From Pigmentibacter ruber (GTDB taxonomy: Bacteria; Bdellovibrionota_B; Oligoflexia; Silvanigrellales; Silvanigrellaceae), in contig NZ_WSSC01000002.1 in the NCBI RefSeq assembly GCF_009792895.1, positions 124,001 to 188,000 on the forward strand: a stretch of 64,000 bases of DNA, written 5' to 3'. Below are positions 18,601-26,227 of this stretch, piece after piece (the stretch's first letter is position 1; each line of letters opens with the position of its first letter). A program made the position numbers and the translations under genes. The notes under the pieces were generated by a model. The model had not been told where the DNA came from. It saw only the letters and a list, made by a program, of their open reading frames with translations, and did no database searches.

Positions 18601-19252
18601 AGCGCAAAACATAACCGCGTTTCATTAAATATTGCACTAAATCTTTAAATGGCACACCAGCACCAACAGATATTTCATATTTTCCATTATTTTTCCTACT
18701 AGGTTTTATCTCAGAAATATGATCAATTCCCCTGACGCTTATCGTAACTGCGGGGGCCATTGGCGTGACTCCCATATTATAGCCACCACCTTCACCATAT
18801 GGGATCATAGGAATGTCCTGTTTACTAAATAAAGTTACAATTTCTTGTAATGCTTTACTTGAGTAAATATGCACAACTGCTTCTGTCATGAGAGCTCTAT
18901 GTTCCATACTATCTGCAGAAAAAGCCTCTCTATCTAACCAAAGAGCAGAAAAATTTCCCTCACCTACAATTTCAACTATTCTATTTTTTAACATTTTTAA
19001 CTTGTTTCTGAGTTCAAATGTTTTTTCAACTCTATTACTTATAAAATCTACCATTTCTTTCGGTAAAGTATAATTTAAGACAGGTAAAACATCTGAATCA
19101 AATTCTCTTCTTGTTAATATATTTGGAAGAAATGTATGTGAACTTGATAGATTTATTCCTAATTTATCTTTTAATTTTTTAGCAGCTTCACTTGGTAAAG
19201 GAGGCATTAATCCAGCTATATCAAGCCAGTTATCAAGTTCTGCTGAGTTCAT
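15680..19252 (-). CDS. FAD-linked oxidase/Fe-S oxidoreductase fusion (D-2-hydroxyacid dehydrogenase type)
   Basis: 1190 residues; AAAGGA precedes ATG. Domain order is FAD-binding-4 (about 130-300, with GEGGGYNMGV and GGIAATGSNGGRKAFE), FAD-oxidase C-terminal domain (about 350-650, ending in SARFTGEHGVAGKAPF), a two-cluster ferredoxin-like domain (CTRCNSCKVCPV and CFYCRRCDKACPVDIEIHP, about 710-810), a hydrophobic stretch near 840-860, then two cysteine-rich CCG domains (CCGFPFEADG, CPTCCEAIKE; CHNTKSATAAQ, CCGLSGTGRL, GCPSCRDG). The layout matches YdiJ/Dld-type enzymes that oxidise D-lactate, D-2-hydroxyglutarate or glycolate and pass electrons to the quinone pool. It is somewhat longer than E. 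coli YdiJ. Substrate unresolved. It lies 16 bases downstream of the RelA/SpoT-fold gene. Confidence 0.85.
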   Translation of the reverse strand: MNSAELDNWLDIAGLMPPLPSEAAKKLKDKLGINLSSSHTFLPNILTRREFDSDVLPVLNYTLPKEMVDFISNRVEKTFELRNKLKMLKNRIVEIVGEGNFSALWLDREAFSADSMEHRALMTEAVVHIYSSKALQEIVTLFSKQDIPMIPYGEGGGYNMGVTPMAPAVTISVRGIDHISEIKPSRKNNGKYEISVGAGVPFKDLVQYLMKRGYVLRCDPNTPRAATGGIAATGSNGGRKAFEVILSGRAVTHEGLAVLFATSEYEANCINNEPFLLARKFFSIEDVSLFEKTLDEVKKKRRIACPTPNAQGIVVPLQGMKANANMLAQAASENKTLVDTMADLPPLPISAFVGAEGTTGFIYEVTFEIEKPLEWLQASRWHFTSVDAAMAATREIKKLNKDNQPEYFEFISGQSIRRYLIQDFPSVFTNETEAVIILAVEGETERKCQEKHSLNEETIFQTLAKLEYNKSEVIIKLEKTNILNQNKNIEEFEILRKPREELPKKLRTKCKTDMEIRTEYLGEVLKIVDKTSPKSMSEKKQDVLFGHLTPNHTAIIHWNIGGFDLYDEEQADIAWDYLESVIGKAQNLAPKSDKNGSARFTGEHGVAGKAPFLWLNYIPADDFLRMCKVKDLLDPKGLYNPDTLFLRTSHSRALRARLLNTSAKYIKESLEKSNALKKGNKDTLEFEEHLLIAENFAVAEGQKCTRCNSCKVCPVIDAEHELEREKKRNSKNSVLPSKRNILMFMEKITHIRRTAEQSNDPHLVNKIFQTTSLMMKESAELLKKCFYCRRCDKACPVDIEIHPLMRAYQTMGKLPSMGSKLWGFLYERLMGEDIFKSATYRIIAFFTLLGAPFLAFLRKIKIIPDWIKTYTVPPTLSLAHYHAHEHGIKIQPTDNFVLIKNDQSNENFIAQSTHQPDKVFIRYRGCMDTFGNPAATEGVDEYFKNILNARIVDLEKKMCCGFPFEADGLHERAKQAQIMSLIEIAKCISRLVLECHSAMQEIPKFILFSNCPTCCEAIKEMRNLLKNEATTEYVRLKANITEDFDMRLIDFDTMDTAELAMSIIKKIPEFQEAKKAKKTVGLKVPCHNTKSATAAQLELLNLYFTGVAAYDRCCGLSGTGRLKHPKIGTKISEKLFEQIREQPAEIVVSGCPSCRDGVKMQKEILAAKKDEIANFEVSGIFQEIMKTVKS

Positions 19253-19268
19253 GTTCTATCATCCTTTG

Positions 19269-20552
19269 CTAAATATCCTGTGTCGTTAATTTTTCAGAAC
19301 TAAAAGTCAATAAGTTACTTAAAACTCTTTCTCTTACAGCTTTTAACTGATTTGCTTTATATTGTTCATGTGAAGCAGGGCCAAATTTTGCCATTTCATA
19401 GCTTTCTTGATCCATCATCTGAATTTCAATAGGAAAATAGTGAGCAAAATATTGTGGAATAACACTTTCCATCCAAGGTTCTTGCCGCAAAATTCCAGTA
19501 TATCTTCTCAGTTGATTTGTCATTGATTCTAGCACAAGATAAGCGGGATTTGGTGTTCTAACAAGGTGTCTTACTGTAAATTGAAGAGAGCGATAATGTT
19601 GACTGCTAAACGTATTTGAACGCTTGTTGTTATCATCGTTCGTTTGTGCAGACCAAGACATATTTTTACACATATTTTCAAACTCAAGATCAGTTAAAGT
19701 ACCACAAGAATTTAAATCTTTTAAAAAACTAAATATTTTTTTAGGATGACGGATATTAAGTAATGAATTACGAGTTCTAATTGAAACTACTTGATGTGGT
19801 ATAATAATATCAGCTTCAATTAATAACTTTAGTAGCAATGGAATTTCGTTTGAGTTTTGTACGACAAAACGCACTCCTAAATAGTCAAATACATCATCAA
19901 CGATACTATCTGGCTTGTGTAATAATTTTAAAACTATGCTTGTCCTTGTTTTTGCTTCTTTCCATTCTACTTTATTCAAATGGATTACAGCATTTTTAAA
20001 TTGGCATATAATTGGTTCAGAGTGCGAAGAGTGATGTGATGGTTGCAGGATGTTCTTGATTCTTTTAAAGATTTGTTCTCGCGCGTCGTCAATAATATGA
20101 AGTCTACCGCTAAATTGCAAATTAGAAATGGCATACATTACTTTTAAAATGGAACAACACCAAAGTCTGAGATATCTTTTCCTTGGATCAAATGAACTTG
20201 CATTTATTAAAAGTTCACATGGGTTTGTGATATGAATAATTTGTGAGGGTACAACAAATTTTTCACGTTCTTGCTCTGTAAATAAAACGTGTCGGATAAA
20301 AAAAATAGATTCCCCAAAAAACTGTTCAAACTGTTTTATATGTAATTGATTTGCCAGATCAAAACCACAATTTTTTAAAAAGACTTCAGCCTGTGCTATG
20401 GTTTGAAAATTTAAATTGCGTTGAGAATAGGAATTTTTTATTCCAAGGATCACCTCAAATTCTTGCCAGGGAATGTTCCAAGGAGAATTGATGGAAGATA
20501 AATAGTTCTCAGTTAAGCCTTTATTTGCAAGTTGATTTTGGATCTCTTTCAA
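19269..20552 (-). CDS. RelA/SpoT-fold nucleotidyltransferase-like protein
   Basis: 427 residues from TTG at 20552, supported by GGAGG 7 bases upstream. Residues about 190-390 align by eye with the (p)ppGpp synthetase fold: KTRTSIVLKLLHK resembles the basic substrate loop, DDVFDYLGVRFVV the strand carrying the magnesium Asp, HYRSLQFTV the YRSLH motif, and IEIQMMDQESYEMAKFGPASHEQYK-like sequence the EIQ(I/L)RT...G.AAH..YK motif with its catalytic Glu. The N-terminal ~150 residues are not a recognisable HD hydrolase. It may be a specialised alarmone or other pyrophosphotransferase, or a tRNA/nucleotide-binding derivative. Cotranscription with the oxidoreductase is likely. Confidence 0.65.
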   Translation of the reverse strand: MKEIQNQLANKGLTENYLSSINSPWNIPWQEFEVILGIKNSYSQRNLNFQTIAQAEVFLKNCGFDLANQLHIKQFEQFFGESIFFIRHVLFTEQEREKFVVPSQIIHITNPCELLINASSFDPRKRYLRLWCCSILKVMYAISNLQFSGRLHIIDDAREQIFKRIKNILQPSHHSSHSEPIICQFKNAVIHLNKVEWKEAKTRTSIVLKLLHKPDSIVDDVFDYLGVRFVVQNSNEIPLLLKLLIEADIIIPHQVVSIRTRNSLLNIRHPKKIFSFLKDLNSCGTLTDLEFENMCKNMSWSAQTNDDNNKRSNTFSSQHYRSLQFTVRHLVRTPNPAYLVLESMTNQLRRYTGILRQEPWMESVIPQYFAHYFPIEIQMMDQESYEMAKFGPASHEQYKANQLKAVRERVLSNLLTFSSEKLTTQDI

Positions 20553-20574
20553 GCAACATCCTCCAAAACGACAA

Positions 20575-20605
20575 ATTCTAGACGTTACAACTCAATGTCT
20601 AGAAT
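20575..20605. promoter_or_regulatory. Inverted repeat in a divergent promoter region
   Basis: ATTCTAGAC and GTCTAGAAT form a perfect 9-bp inverted repeat with a 13-base spacer, located between the minus-strand RelA/SpoT-fold gene and the plus-strand thioredoxin-fold gene. It could be an operator for a dimeric regulator or an RNA hairpin in either leader. There is no T run, so it is not a terminator. Confidence 0.4.
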
Positions 20606-20654
20606 GGTTATTCTATATTTGGCAGTATTTTTTGAAAAAAGAAAGGAGGGGGAA

Positions 20655-21266
20655 TTGATTCTTCAAAAAAATTTTAACAATTTATTTCAATATTTTAAAT
20701 TCATTCTAAAAACATGGTTAATGCAACTGATACTCATTCCACTAAGTATTTTTGCCGCTGATGATAAAAAATCACCGCCTCCTTCAAACAATACTCCTGG
20801 AGGTGCTCCGCAAACTCCTGTATATATTCCCCCTCTACCTAGGCATTTGGAATTCCCTACAATTTCTTATGCAAAAGAACCCACTGTTGAAGGAGAATCT
20901 GAAGTAAATGTAGCAAAAATGCACTTTTGGTACGTGTTAATACTTGCAACATGGAACCCTAGATCTGCTGAAATTACTGATATTATGAATAAAAATTTTA
21001 AAACCTTTTCCCAAAGAAAGGTTGGAGTGATAGGGCTTTTTTCGAATGATTCTGTTGAAGCAGTAAATATTTGGCGAAAAAAATACAATCCTCAATTTTT
21101 AAACGAATTTGCTTCCAGAAACTTTCTTGATGCACTAAAAAATCCTAAAATACCAAGTGTTTGGGTTATTGGAAACCAGGGTGAAGTGCTGCAAAGAATA
21201 GAAATGCCAACCAAAGAAATGATGCTCGAAAGCGTACAAAAAGTCATGATTTTGACAGGTTATTAA
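20655..21266 (+). CDS. Exported thioredoxin-fold protein lacking the CXXC motif
   Basis: 203 residues from TTG at 20655, chosen because GAAAGGAGGGGG lies immediately upstream; the frame is open further back but without such a site. An N-terminal export signal (FKFILKTWLMQLILIPLSIFAA) is followed by a Pro-rich linker (PPPSNNTPGGAPQTPVYIPP) and a thioredoxin-like domain: FWYVLILATWNPRSAEI sits where WCxxC normally is, then VGVIGLFSNDS and a cis-Pro-like IPSVWVIG. Both active-site cysteines are absent (WNPRS), so it is not a disulfide reductase. A binding or chaperone role in the envelope is plausible. Confidence 0.65.
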   Translation: MILQKNFNNLFQYFKFILKTWLMQLILIPLSIFAADDKKSPPPSNNTPGGAPQTPVYIPPLPRHLEFPTISYAKEPTVEGESEVNVAKMHFWYVLILATWNPRSAEITDIMNKNFKTFSQRKVGVIGLFSNDSVEAVNIWRKKYNPQFLNEFASRNFLDALKNPKIPSVWVIGNQGEVLQRIEMPTKEMMLESVQKVMILTGY

Positions 21267-21382
21267 TTTTTGCAATTTTAAATACGATAGACTGAATCCT
21301 AGTCCCAAATTTTAGGCAGCTTGAAAAAGTGATATATTTAATATACTGTCAAGACCGCTTCTTAAACCTTGGAGAGAGATGA

Positions 21383-22276
21383 ATGTTGAAATTGGAAAGA
21401 TTAAAGAAAAAATTGTCTTTTGCAGTCTTCATTCCTCTTACTATTGCCTTAACGGGATGTCTTAATTCACGCTCTAATAGTTCCAATCAAAACTTAGTTT
21501 TAAAGGGATCTGCTGCTGAATTAAAAGAAACTGTCGTGCTAGATCCTGCTTTCATTCACCGCCAAGAAATGGCTGAACGAAACTTTTTTGGTTTTACCGG
21601 AGCACAACAAGAGCATCTTAACAATATAGTAAAGAATGATGAAGATTTTCCAGAGTTGGATGATGAGCATTTAAATGATTCTACGCTCATTTCTATGGAT
21701 GCTAAGACTGGAAAGTTTGGAGAGCTCATTTGGCCTACTGTAGGAACATTTTCAAGTGCCTTTGGTATGAGAAGTTTAGCTACAAAGGTTAGAAAAGTTC
21801 GTAATGCAAAAGTTAAAGCAAAAGTAAAAATAGTAAATCGTACTAGAATGCATTCTGGTATTGATATTAGTGCACCAGTTGGAACTCCAATTCAAGCTTC
21901 GGCAGATGGTGTTGTGCTGTTTGCTGGAAGTAAACGTGGGTATGGTGAATCCGTAATAATTGGCCATGATAATGAACATGAAACTCTTTATGCACATATG
22001 GTAAAGTATGTTGTTCGTAATGGCCAATTTGTTCGTCGCGAACAAGTTATTGGATATGTAGGGAAATCTGGCTATGTAACTGGTGCTAATTTGCATTATG
22101 AAACTAGAGTGGGTGGAGTTGCTTATAATCCTATTACTTATCTTCCACCAAATGCAGATGGTATTAAAAAATTAGGAATGAAAACTCCTGCTCTTACAAC
22201 ACAATTGGCTTATTATCAAAACAAGTCCAATTACGCTCTAAATTCCAATGAGAATAGCAAAGTCAAACGTAACTAA
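21383..22276 (+). CDS. M23 (LytM-type) peptidase-domain lipoprotein
   Basis: 297 residues with a lipoprotein signal ending in ALTGC (Cys26). The M23 domain occupies about 150-265: HSGIDISAPVGTPIQAS supplies the first zinc ligands (His, Asp), YAHM a catalytic-type His, and NLHYETRVGG the last zinc ligand. In active LytM enzymes the last motif is H-x-H; here the first His is Asn. Family role is cleavage of peptidoglycan cross-links or, when degenerate, activation of amidases as in EnvC/NlpD. A Rho-independent terminator follows. Confidence 0.85.
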   Translation: MLKLERLKKKLSFAVFIPLTIALTGCLNSRSNSSNQNLVLKGSAAELKETVVLDPAFIHRQEMAERNFFGFTGAQQEHLNNIVKNDEDFPELDDEHLNDSTLISMDAKTGKFGELIWPTVGTFSSAFGMRSLATKVRKVRNAKVKAKVKIVNRTRMHSGIDISAPVGTPIQASADGVVLFAGSKRGYGESVIIGHDNEHETLYAHMVKYVVRNGQFVRREQVIGYVGKSGYVTGANLHYETRVGGVAYNPITYLPPNADGIKKLGMKTPALTTQLAYYQNKSNYALNSNENSKVKRN

Positions 22277-22300
22277 ATTCTTATTGATCATTATTTCAAG

Positions 22301-22337
22301 AGAGACTTAAATTTTAGTTTAAGTCTCTTTTTTTATG
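22301..22337 (+). terminator. Rho-independent terminator after the M23 gene
   Basis: GAGACTTAAA and TTTAAGTCTC form a perfect stem around a short loop, followed by a run of seven T. It ends the M23 transcript and separates it from the yejABE operon. Confidence 0.85.
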
Positions 22338-22413
22338 TCTAAAATTGAGACAAGATAGTTAAAGAAAATGATTTGAAGATTCATTTTAAGAATTATATTG
22401 GGAGGGCTTAGCA

Positions 22414-24120
22414 ATGAGATTTATAACCCTAATTTTATCTTTCCTACTCAATATTTGCTTTTTTTCCTCTGCTCATTCTTCCGCTGAATATTCTTACCAG
22501 AAGAAAACAAACTACTATGAAACTATGCCTCCTGCAAAAAAAGGGGGAGTTTTACATTTTCCTATTAGTAGTGATCCAAAGGTAATGAATCCTCTTCTCA
22601 GTGATGATACTGCTTCTTCTGCAGTAGAAGGATATCTTTGGCTTTCTTTATTTAGCATTGATCCTGAAACTTTAGAGTTTATTCCTAATCTTGCAAAAGA
22701 TTTTAAAGTTTCTGCTGATAAGAAAAACTATACTTTTACTCTTTATGAAAGTGCCAAATGGCAAGATGGAAGTTCTGTAACAACTGATGATATTAAATTT
22801 TCATTTGATACATTAATGGATACAAAAACTCACGCAGCAGCTTTAAGATCTTTTTTTGAAGGTGTAACTTTAAAAATAATAGATAAACAAAGTTTTGTTT
22901 TTTCAATATCAGAACCACGATTCGATACTTTAAATGTTTTAGCTTCCTTTACTCCTATCCAGAAAAAACAATTTGAAAATACAAAAGATTTTAATTTAGA
23001 TAAAGGAATTATGAATCCAGTTGGCAATGCAGCCTATATATTTGATAAATTTCTCCGTTCGCAAAAAATTATTTTTAAAAGAAATAAAAATTGGTGGGCA
23101 AAAGATTTACCGCATTTTAAAAATAGATTTAACCCTGATGAAATTATTTTAGATATTATTCCAGATCCTAATCTTACATATGAAAAATTTTTGAAAGGTG
23201 ATGTCGATCAAATTTCATTTACTGCAGAGCAATGGCATAATAAAGTTACAAATATCGATAAAAATAAATTTGGAACAAAACAAAATGAAAAACCAATATG
23301 GTCTTTGAAAGTAAAAAATAAATTTCCAAAGCCTTATAACTATATTGCTTGGAATTTAAAAAATTCATTATTCAGTGATGTAAAGACTAGAACAGCTCTA
23401 TCTTATTTAGTCGATTATAACAAAATATTGGAAAAGATTTTTTTTAATCTTTATACACAAAGTACTTCACCATTTGGTTCTTTTACAGAAAATTCTGCTC
23501 CCGAACTGAGAAGTAAACAAAATATCATTTCTTTTAATAAAGAGAAAGCAATTTCATTGTTAAAAGAAGCTGGTTGGAAAAATGATGGTTCAGGAATTTT
23601 AACAAGAAATATAAATGGAAAAATTGAGAAATTTGAGTTTAATTTAGATATTAATAGTAATAATACAACGCGACAAAAAATTGCAGAAATTGTTAAAGAG
23701 AATTTTAAATCAGTAGGAATTAAAGTAAATATCCGATCATATGAGTGGAATACTTTTCTCGATCTTATTAATAAAAGAAAGTTTGAAGCTGTTATTTTAG
23801 CTTGGACTGGTTCCTTATTTCCAAATGCAAAACAAATTTGGGATTCTGAGTCCGAATCGAATGAAGGGTCAAATTTTGTAAGTTATAGTAATCCAAAAGT
23901 TGACGAATTAATAAAAAAAGCAAATATTGAATTTAATTCTGCAAAAAGACAAAAAATAATGCAAGAAATTAATAGAATTATTTATCATGATCAGCCTTAT
24001 ACTTTTATCGCAGAAGTAAATTATGTCTTAGAAGGTTTAAATAGTAAAATATATTCATCACGCTGGATTGCAAATTATGAATCAGGTGCGGCAAGTGATT
24101 TATTTTACTTAGTAAAGTAA
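22414..24120 (+). CDS. yejA: Periplasmic peptide-binding protein, SBP family 5 (YejA-like)
   Basis: 568 residues with a Sec signal (MRFITLILSFLLNICFFSSAHS). The mature protein shows the family-5 solute-binding pattern: PISSDPKVMNPLLSDD near the start, NLAKDFKVSADKKNYTFTL, WQDGSSVTTDDIKFSFDTL, VRTALSYLVDY-like TRTALSYLVDYNKIL, and the C-terminal SAKRQKIMQEINRIIYHDQP. It delivers oligopeptides to the permease pair encoded 9 bases downstream. The YejA assignment rests on the adjacent permeases, which are clearly YejB and YejE-like. GGGAGGGC precedes ATG. Confidence 0.85.
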   Translation: MRFITLILSFLLNICFFSSAHSSAEYSYQKKTNYYETMPPAKKGGVLHFPISSDPKVMNPLLSDDTASSAVEGYLWLSLFSIDPETLEFIPNLAKDFKVSADKKNYTFTLYESAKWQDGSSVTTDDIKFSFDTLMDTKTHAAALRSFFEGVTLKIIDKQSFVFSISEPRFDTLNVLASFTPIQKKQFENTKDFNLDKGIMNPVGNAAYIFDKFLRSQKIIFKRNKNWWAKDLPHFKNRFNPDEIILDIIPDPNLTYEKFLKGDVDQISFTAEQWHNKVTNIDKNKFGTKQNEKPIWSLKVKNKFPKPYNYIAWNLKNSLFSDVKTRTALSYLVDYNKILEKIFFNLYTQSTSPFGSFTENSAPELRSKQNIISFNKEKAISLLKEAGWKNDGSGILTRNINGKIEKFEFNLDINSNNTTRQKIAEIVKENFKSVGIKVNIRSYEWNTFLDLINKRKFEAVILAWTGSLFPNAKQIWDSESESNEGSNFVSYSNPKVDELIKKANIEFNSAKRQKIMQEINRIIYHDQPYTFIAEVNYVLEGLNSKIYSSRWIANYESGAASDLFYLVK

Positions 24121-24129
24121 AAGGTAGTT

Positions 24130-25164
24130 ATGCGGAAATATTTTATAAGACGTTTTTTAGCTGTCATTCCAATGTTTTTTTTAATGACATTTACATATTT
24201 TTGTATTCAAAACTATTTACCAGGTGGTCCGGTTCAAGAGGCATTAGCACGAATAAGAGGTCTTGGTGGAGAAGGTGGTGGTACAAAATCTGGAAATCTG
24301 GGACCTGAAGAAATTAAAAAACTTACAAAAGAATTAGAAATACAATACGGGTTAGATAAACCCGTTTTAACGAGGTATGCAATTTGGATAAAAAATATTT
24401 TAACTTTAAATTTTGGAGATTCAATTACGACTAGAGAGCCGGCAATGCAACAAATCATTGAACGCTTACCTATTTCTCTTTCTTTTGGAATACCAGGATT
24501 TTTTTTAACTTATTTTATAGCCATTCCATTAGGTGTGTTAATGGCGTTAAAAGATGGCAGTAAATTTGATTCTATTTCAACTATTATGTTGTTTATTTCT
24601 TATAGTATTCCTACTTTAGTATTTGCTGTAATATTTTTACTTATTTTTTGTACCGATAGATTTTTACCTTTTGGCGCTATTTTTCCATTAGGTGGTTGGC
24701 ATTCTGATAACTATGATGAATTAAATTTTGTAGGAAAGTTTTTTGATCTAAGTAAACATATGTTTCTTCCTGTATTAGCTTCAGTAATTGGGAATTTTAC
24801 TATCTTTGCAATATTACAAAAAAATAGCATGTTAGAAGTGATACGTTCAGATTACATTAGAACTGCAAGAGCAAAAGGATTAAGTGAAAATATTGTAATT
24901 TTCAAACATGCTCTTCGAAATGCTCTGTTACCTTTACTAGTTGGATTTGGTGCTATTTTAGGGAGTTTTTTGGGAGGTTCCATTATTATCGAACCTATTT
25001 TTGGCATCCCTGGTCTTGGTACTTTAAGTCTTCAATCGCTAGCATCCCGCGATTTTAATGTTGTAATGGCTATAGTTGTATTACAGTCTCTTGCAATTTT
25101 ATTTGGACAAATACTGAATGATGTTGTTTATTTTTTAATTGATCCTAGAATAGAATATTCTTGA
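24130..25164 (+). CDS. yejB: Peptide ABC transporter permease YejB
   Basis: 344 residues, six membrane segments. The early FCIQNYLPGGPVQEALARIRG, followed by a Gly-rich loop (GLGGEGGG), is characteristic of YejB rather than OppB/DppB. The EAA-type loop that contacts the ATPase is visible as DYIRTARAKGLSENIVIFKH at about 235-255, and the C-terminus ends DPRIEYS. Second gene of the operon. Confidence 0.88.
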   Translation: MRKYFIRRFLAVIPMFFLMTFTYFCIQNYLPGGPVQEALARIRGLGGEGGGTKSGNLGPEEIKKLTKELEIQYGLDKPVLTRYAIWIKNILTLNFGDSITTREPAMQQIIERLPISLSFGIPGFFLTYFIAIPLGVLMALKDGSKFDSISTIMLFISYSIPTLVFAVIFLLIFCTDRFLPFGAIFPLGGWHSDNYDELNFVGKFFDLSKHMFLPVLASVIGNFTIFAILQKNSMLEVIRSDYIRTARAKGLSENIVIFKHALRNALLPLLVGFGAILGSFLGGSIIIEPIFGIPGLGTLSLQSLASRDFNVVMAIVVLQSLAILFGQILNDVVYFLIDPRIEYS

Positions 25165-25177
25165 AATTAAAGGTGTT

Positions 25178-26209
25178 ATGGAAAAAAATACAAGCCGAAA
25201 AATTAAACATTTTCTTTCTCAAAAAAAAGCAAAGTTTGGATTGGTTTTATTTGCTTTTATATTTTTTTCAGCTATTTCGGCAAATTTTATTGCAAATGAT
25301 CAACCCATATTTTTACTCAGAAAGTTAAATAGTACAAATGAATTAAAGTTTTATTTTCCAGCTTTAATAAATTACACTCCTAGCGATTATACCTTAACTG
25401 ATGCATTTATTGTTGATTATCAAAAACTTGAAGAAGATGATAGGATAAATAAAAACTTGCATTGGAGCATTAAACCAATCATAAAGTGGCACCCTGAGAC
25501 ACAAACTGATTTAATCTTAGCAAAACCTTCGAAAGAACATTTGCTTGGAACAGATAATTTAGGCAGAGATATTTTTTCAAGGCTTCTTTATGGAAGTAGA
25601 CTGTCTTTAAGTTTTGGAATAAGTCTATGGCTAATATCATATATTATAGGAGCCTTTATTGGCTCAATGCAAGGGTATTTTTTGGGGATTTTTGATTTTA
25701 TTTTAGAAAGATTAAAAGAATTATCTTCAATTATACCAATGCTTACCATGGTGATATTAGTAACTGCAGTAACAAAAAGTCAATCATTTTGGATTATTTT
25801 ATTTCTTGTATTAATTTTTGGTTGGATGGGAATTGCTAGTCAAATTAGAGCTGCAGTTCTAACTATAAAAACAAGGGAATTTTGTGAGGCAGCAAAAGCT
25901 TTAGGGGCTTCGAATTTAAAAATACTTGTGAAACATATTTTACCAAATTCATTAACTCCGTTAATAACTTTAAGTCCTTTTGCAATTGAAGGTGGCGTTT
26001 CTTTACTTGCAGCACTTGATTATTTAGGCTTCGGTTTACCTCCGCCTACTCCAAGTTTGGGAGAATTAATGGCACAAGGAAAAGATAATATTCAAAATGC
26101 TCCTTGGCTTTTAATCTCTCCAGTGCTAACAATTTTATGTATTTTAGTTTCAATTAGTTTAATTGGACAAGCTTTAAGGGAAGCATTTGACCCTAAAATG
26201 AATTCATAA
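25178..26209 (+). CDS. yejE: Peptide ABC transporter permease YejE
   Basis: 343 residues. The long periplasmic insertion after the first membrane helix (FIANDQPIFLLRK ... ALINYTPSDYTLTDAF ... PIIKWHPETQTD) matches YejE. HLLGTDNLGRDIFSRLLYG and EFCEAAKALGASNLKILVKH are the standard OppC-family motifs, the second being the ATPase contact loop. No yejF ATPase gene follows; the next gene is an unrelated methyltransferase, so the ATP-binding subunit must come from elsewhere. Confidence 0.88.
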   Translation: MEKNTSRKIKHFLSQKKAKFGLVLFAFIFFSAISANFIANDQPIFLLRKLNSTNELKFYFPALINYTPSDYTLTDAFIVDYQKLEEDDRINKNLHWSIKPIIKWHPETQTDLILAKPSKEHLLGTDNLGRDIFSRLLYGSRLSLSFGISLWLISYIIGAFIGSMQGYFLGIFDFILERLKELSSIIPMLTMVILVTAVTKSQSFWIILFLVLIFGWMGIASQIRAAVLTIKTREFCEAAKALGASNLKILVKHILPNSLTPLITLSPFAIEGGVSLLAALDYLGFGLPPPTPSLGELMAQGKDNIQNAPWLLISPVLTILCILVSISLIGQALREAFDPKMNS

Positions 26210-26227
26210 TAAAAAGTAATATAAGCC

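Noticed and set aside
20532-20654. Longer N-terminus for the thioredoxin-fold gene
   Set aside because: The first 41 codons overlap the start of the divergent gene and would place a hydrophilic stretch before the signal peptide. The TTG at 20655 has a strong ribosome binding site.
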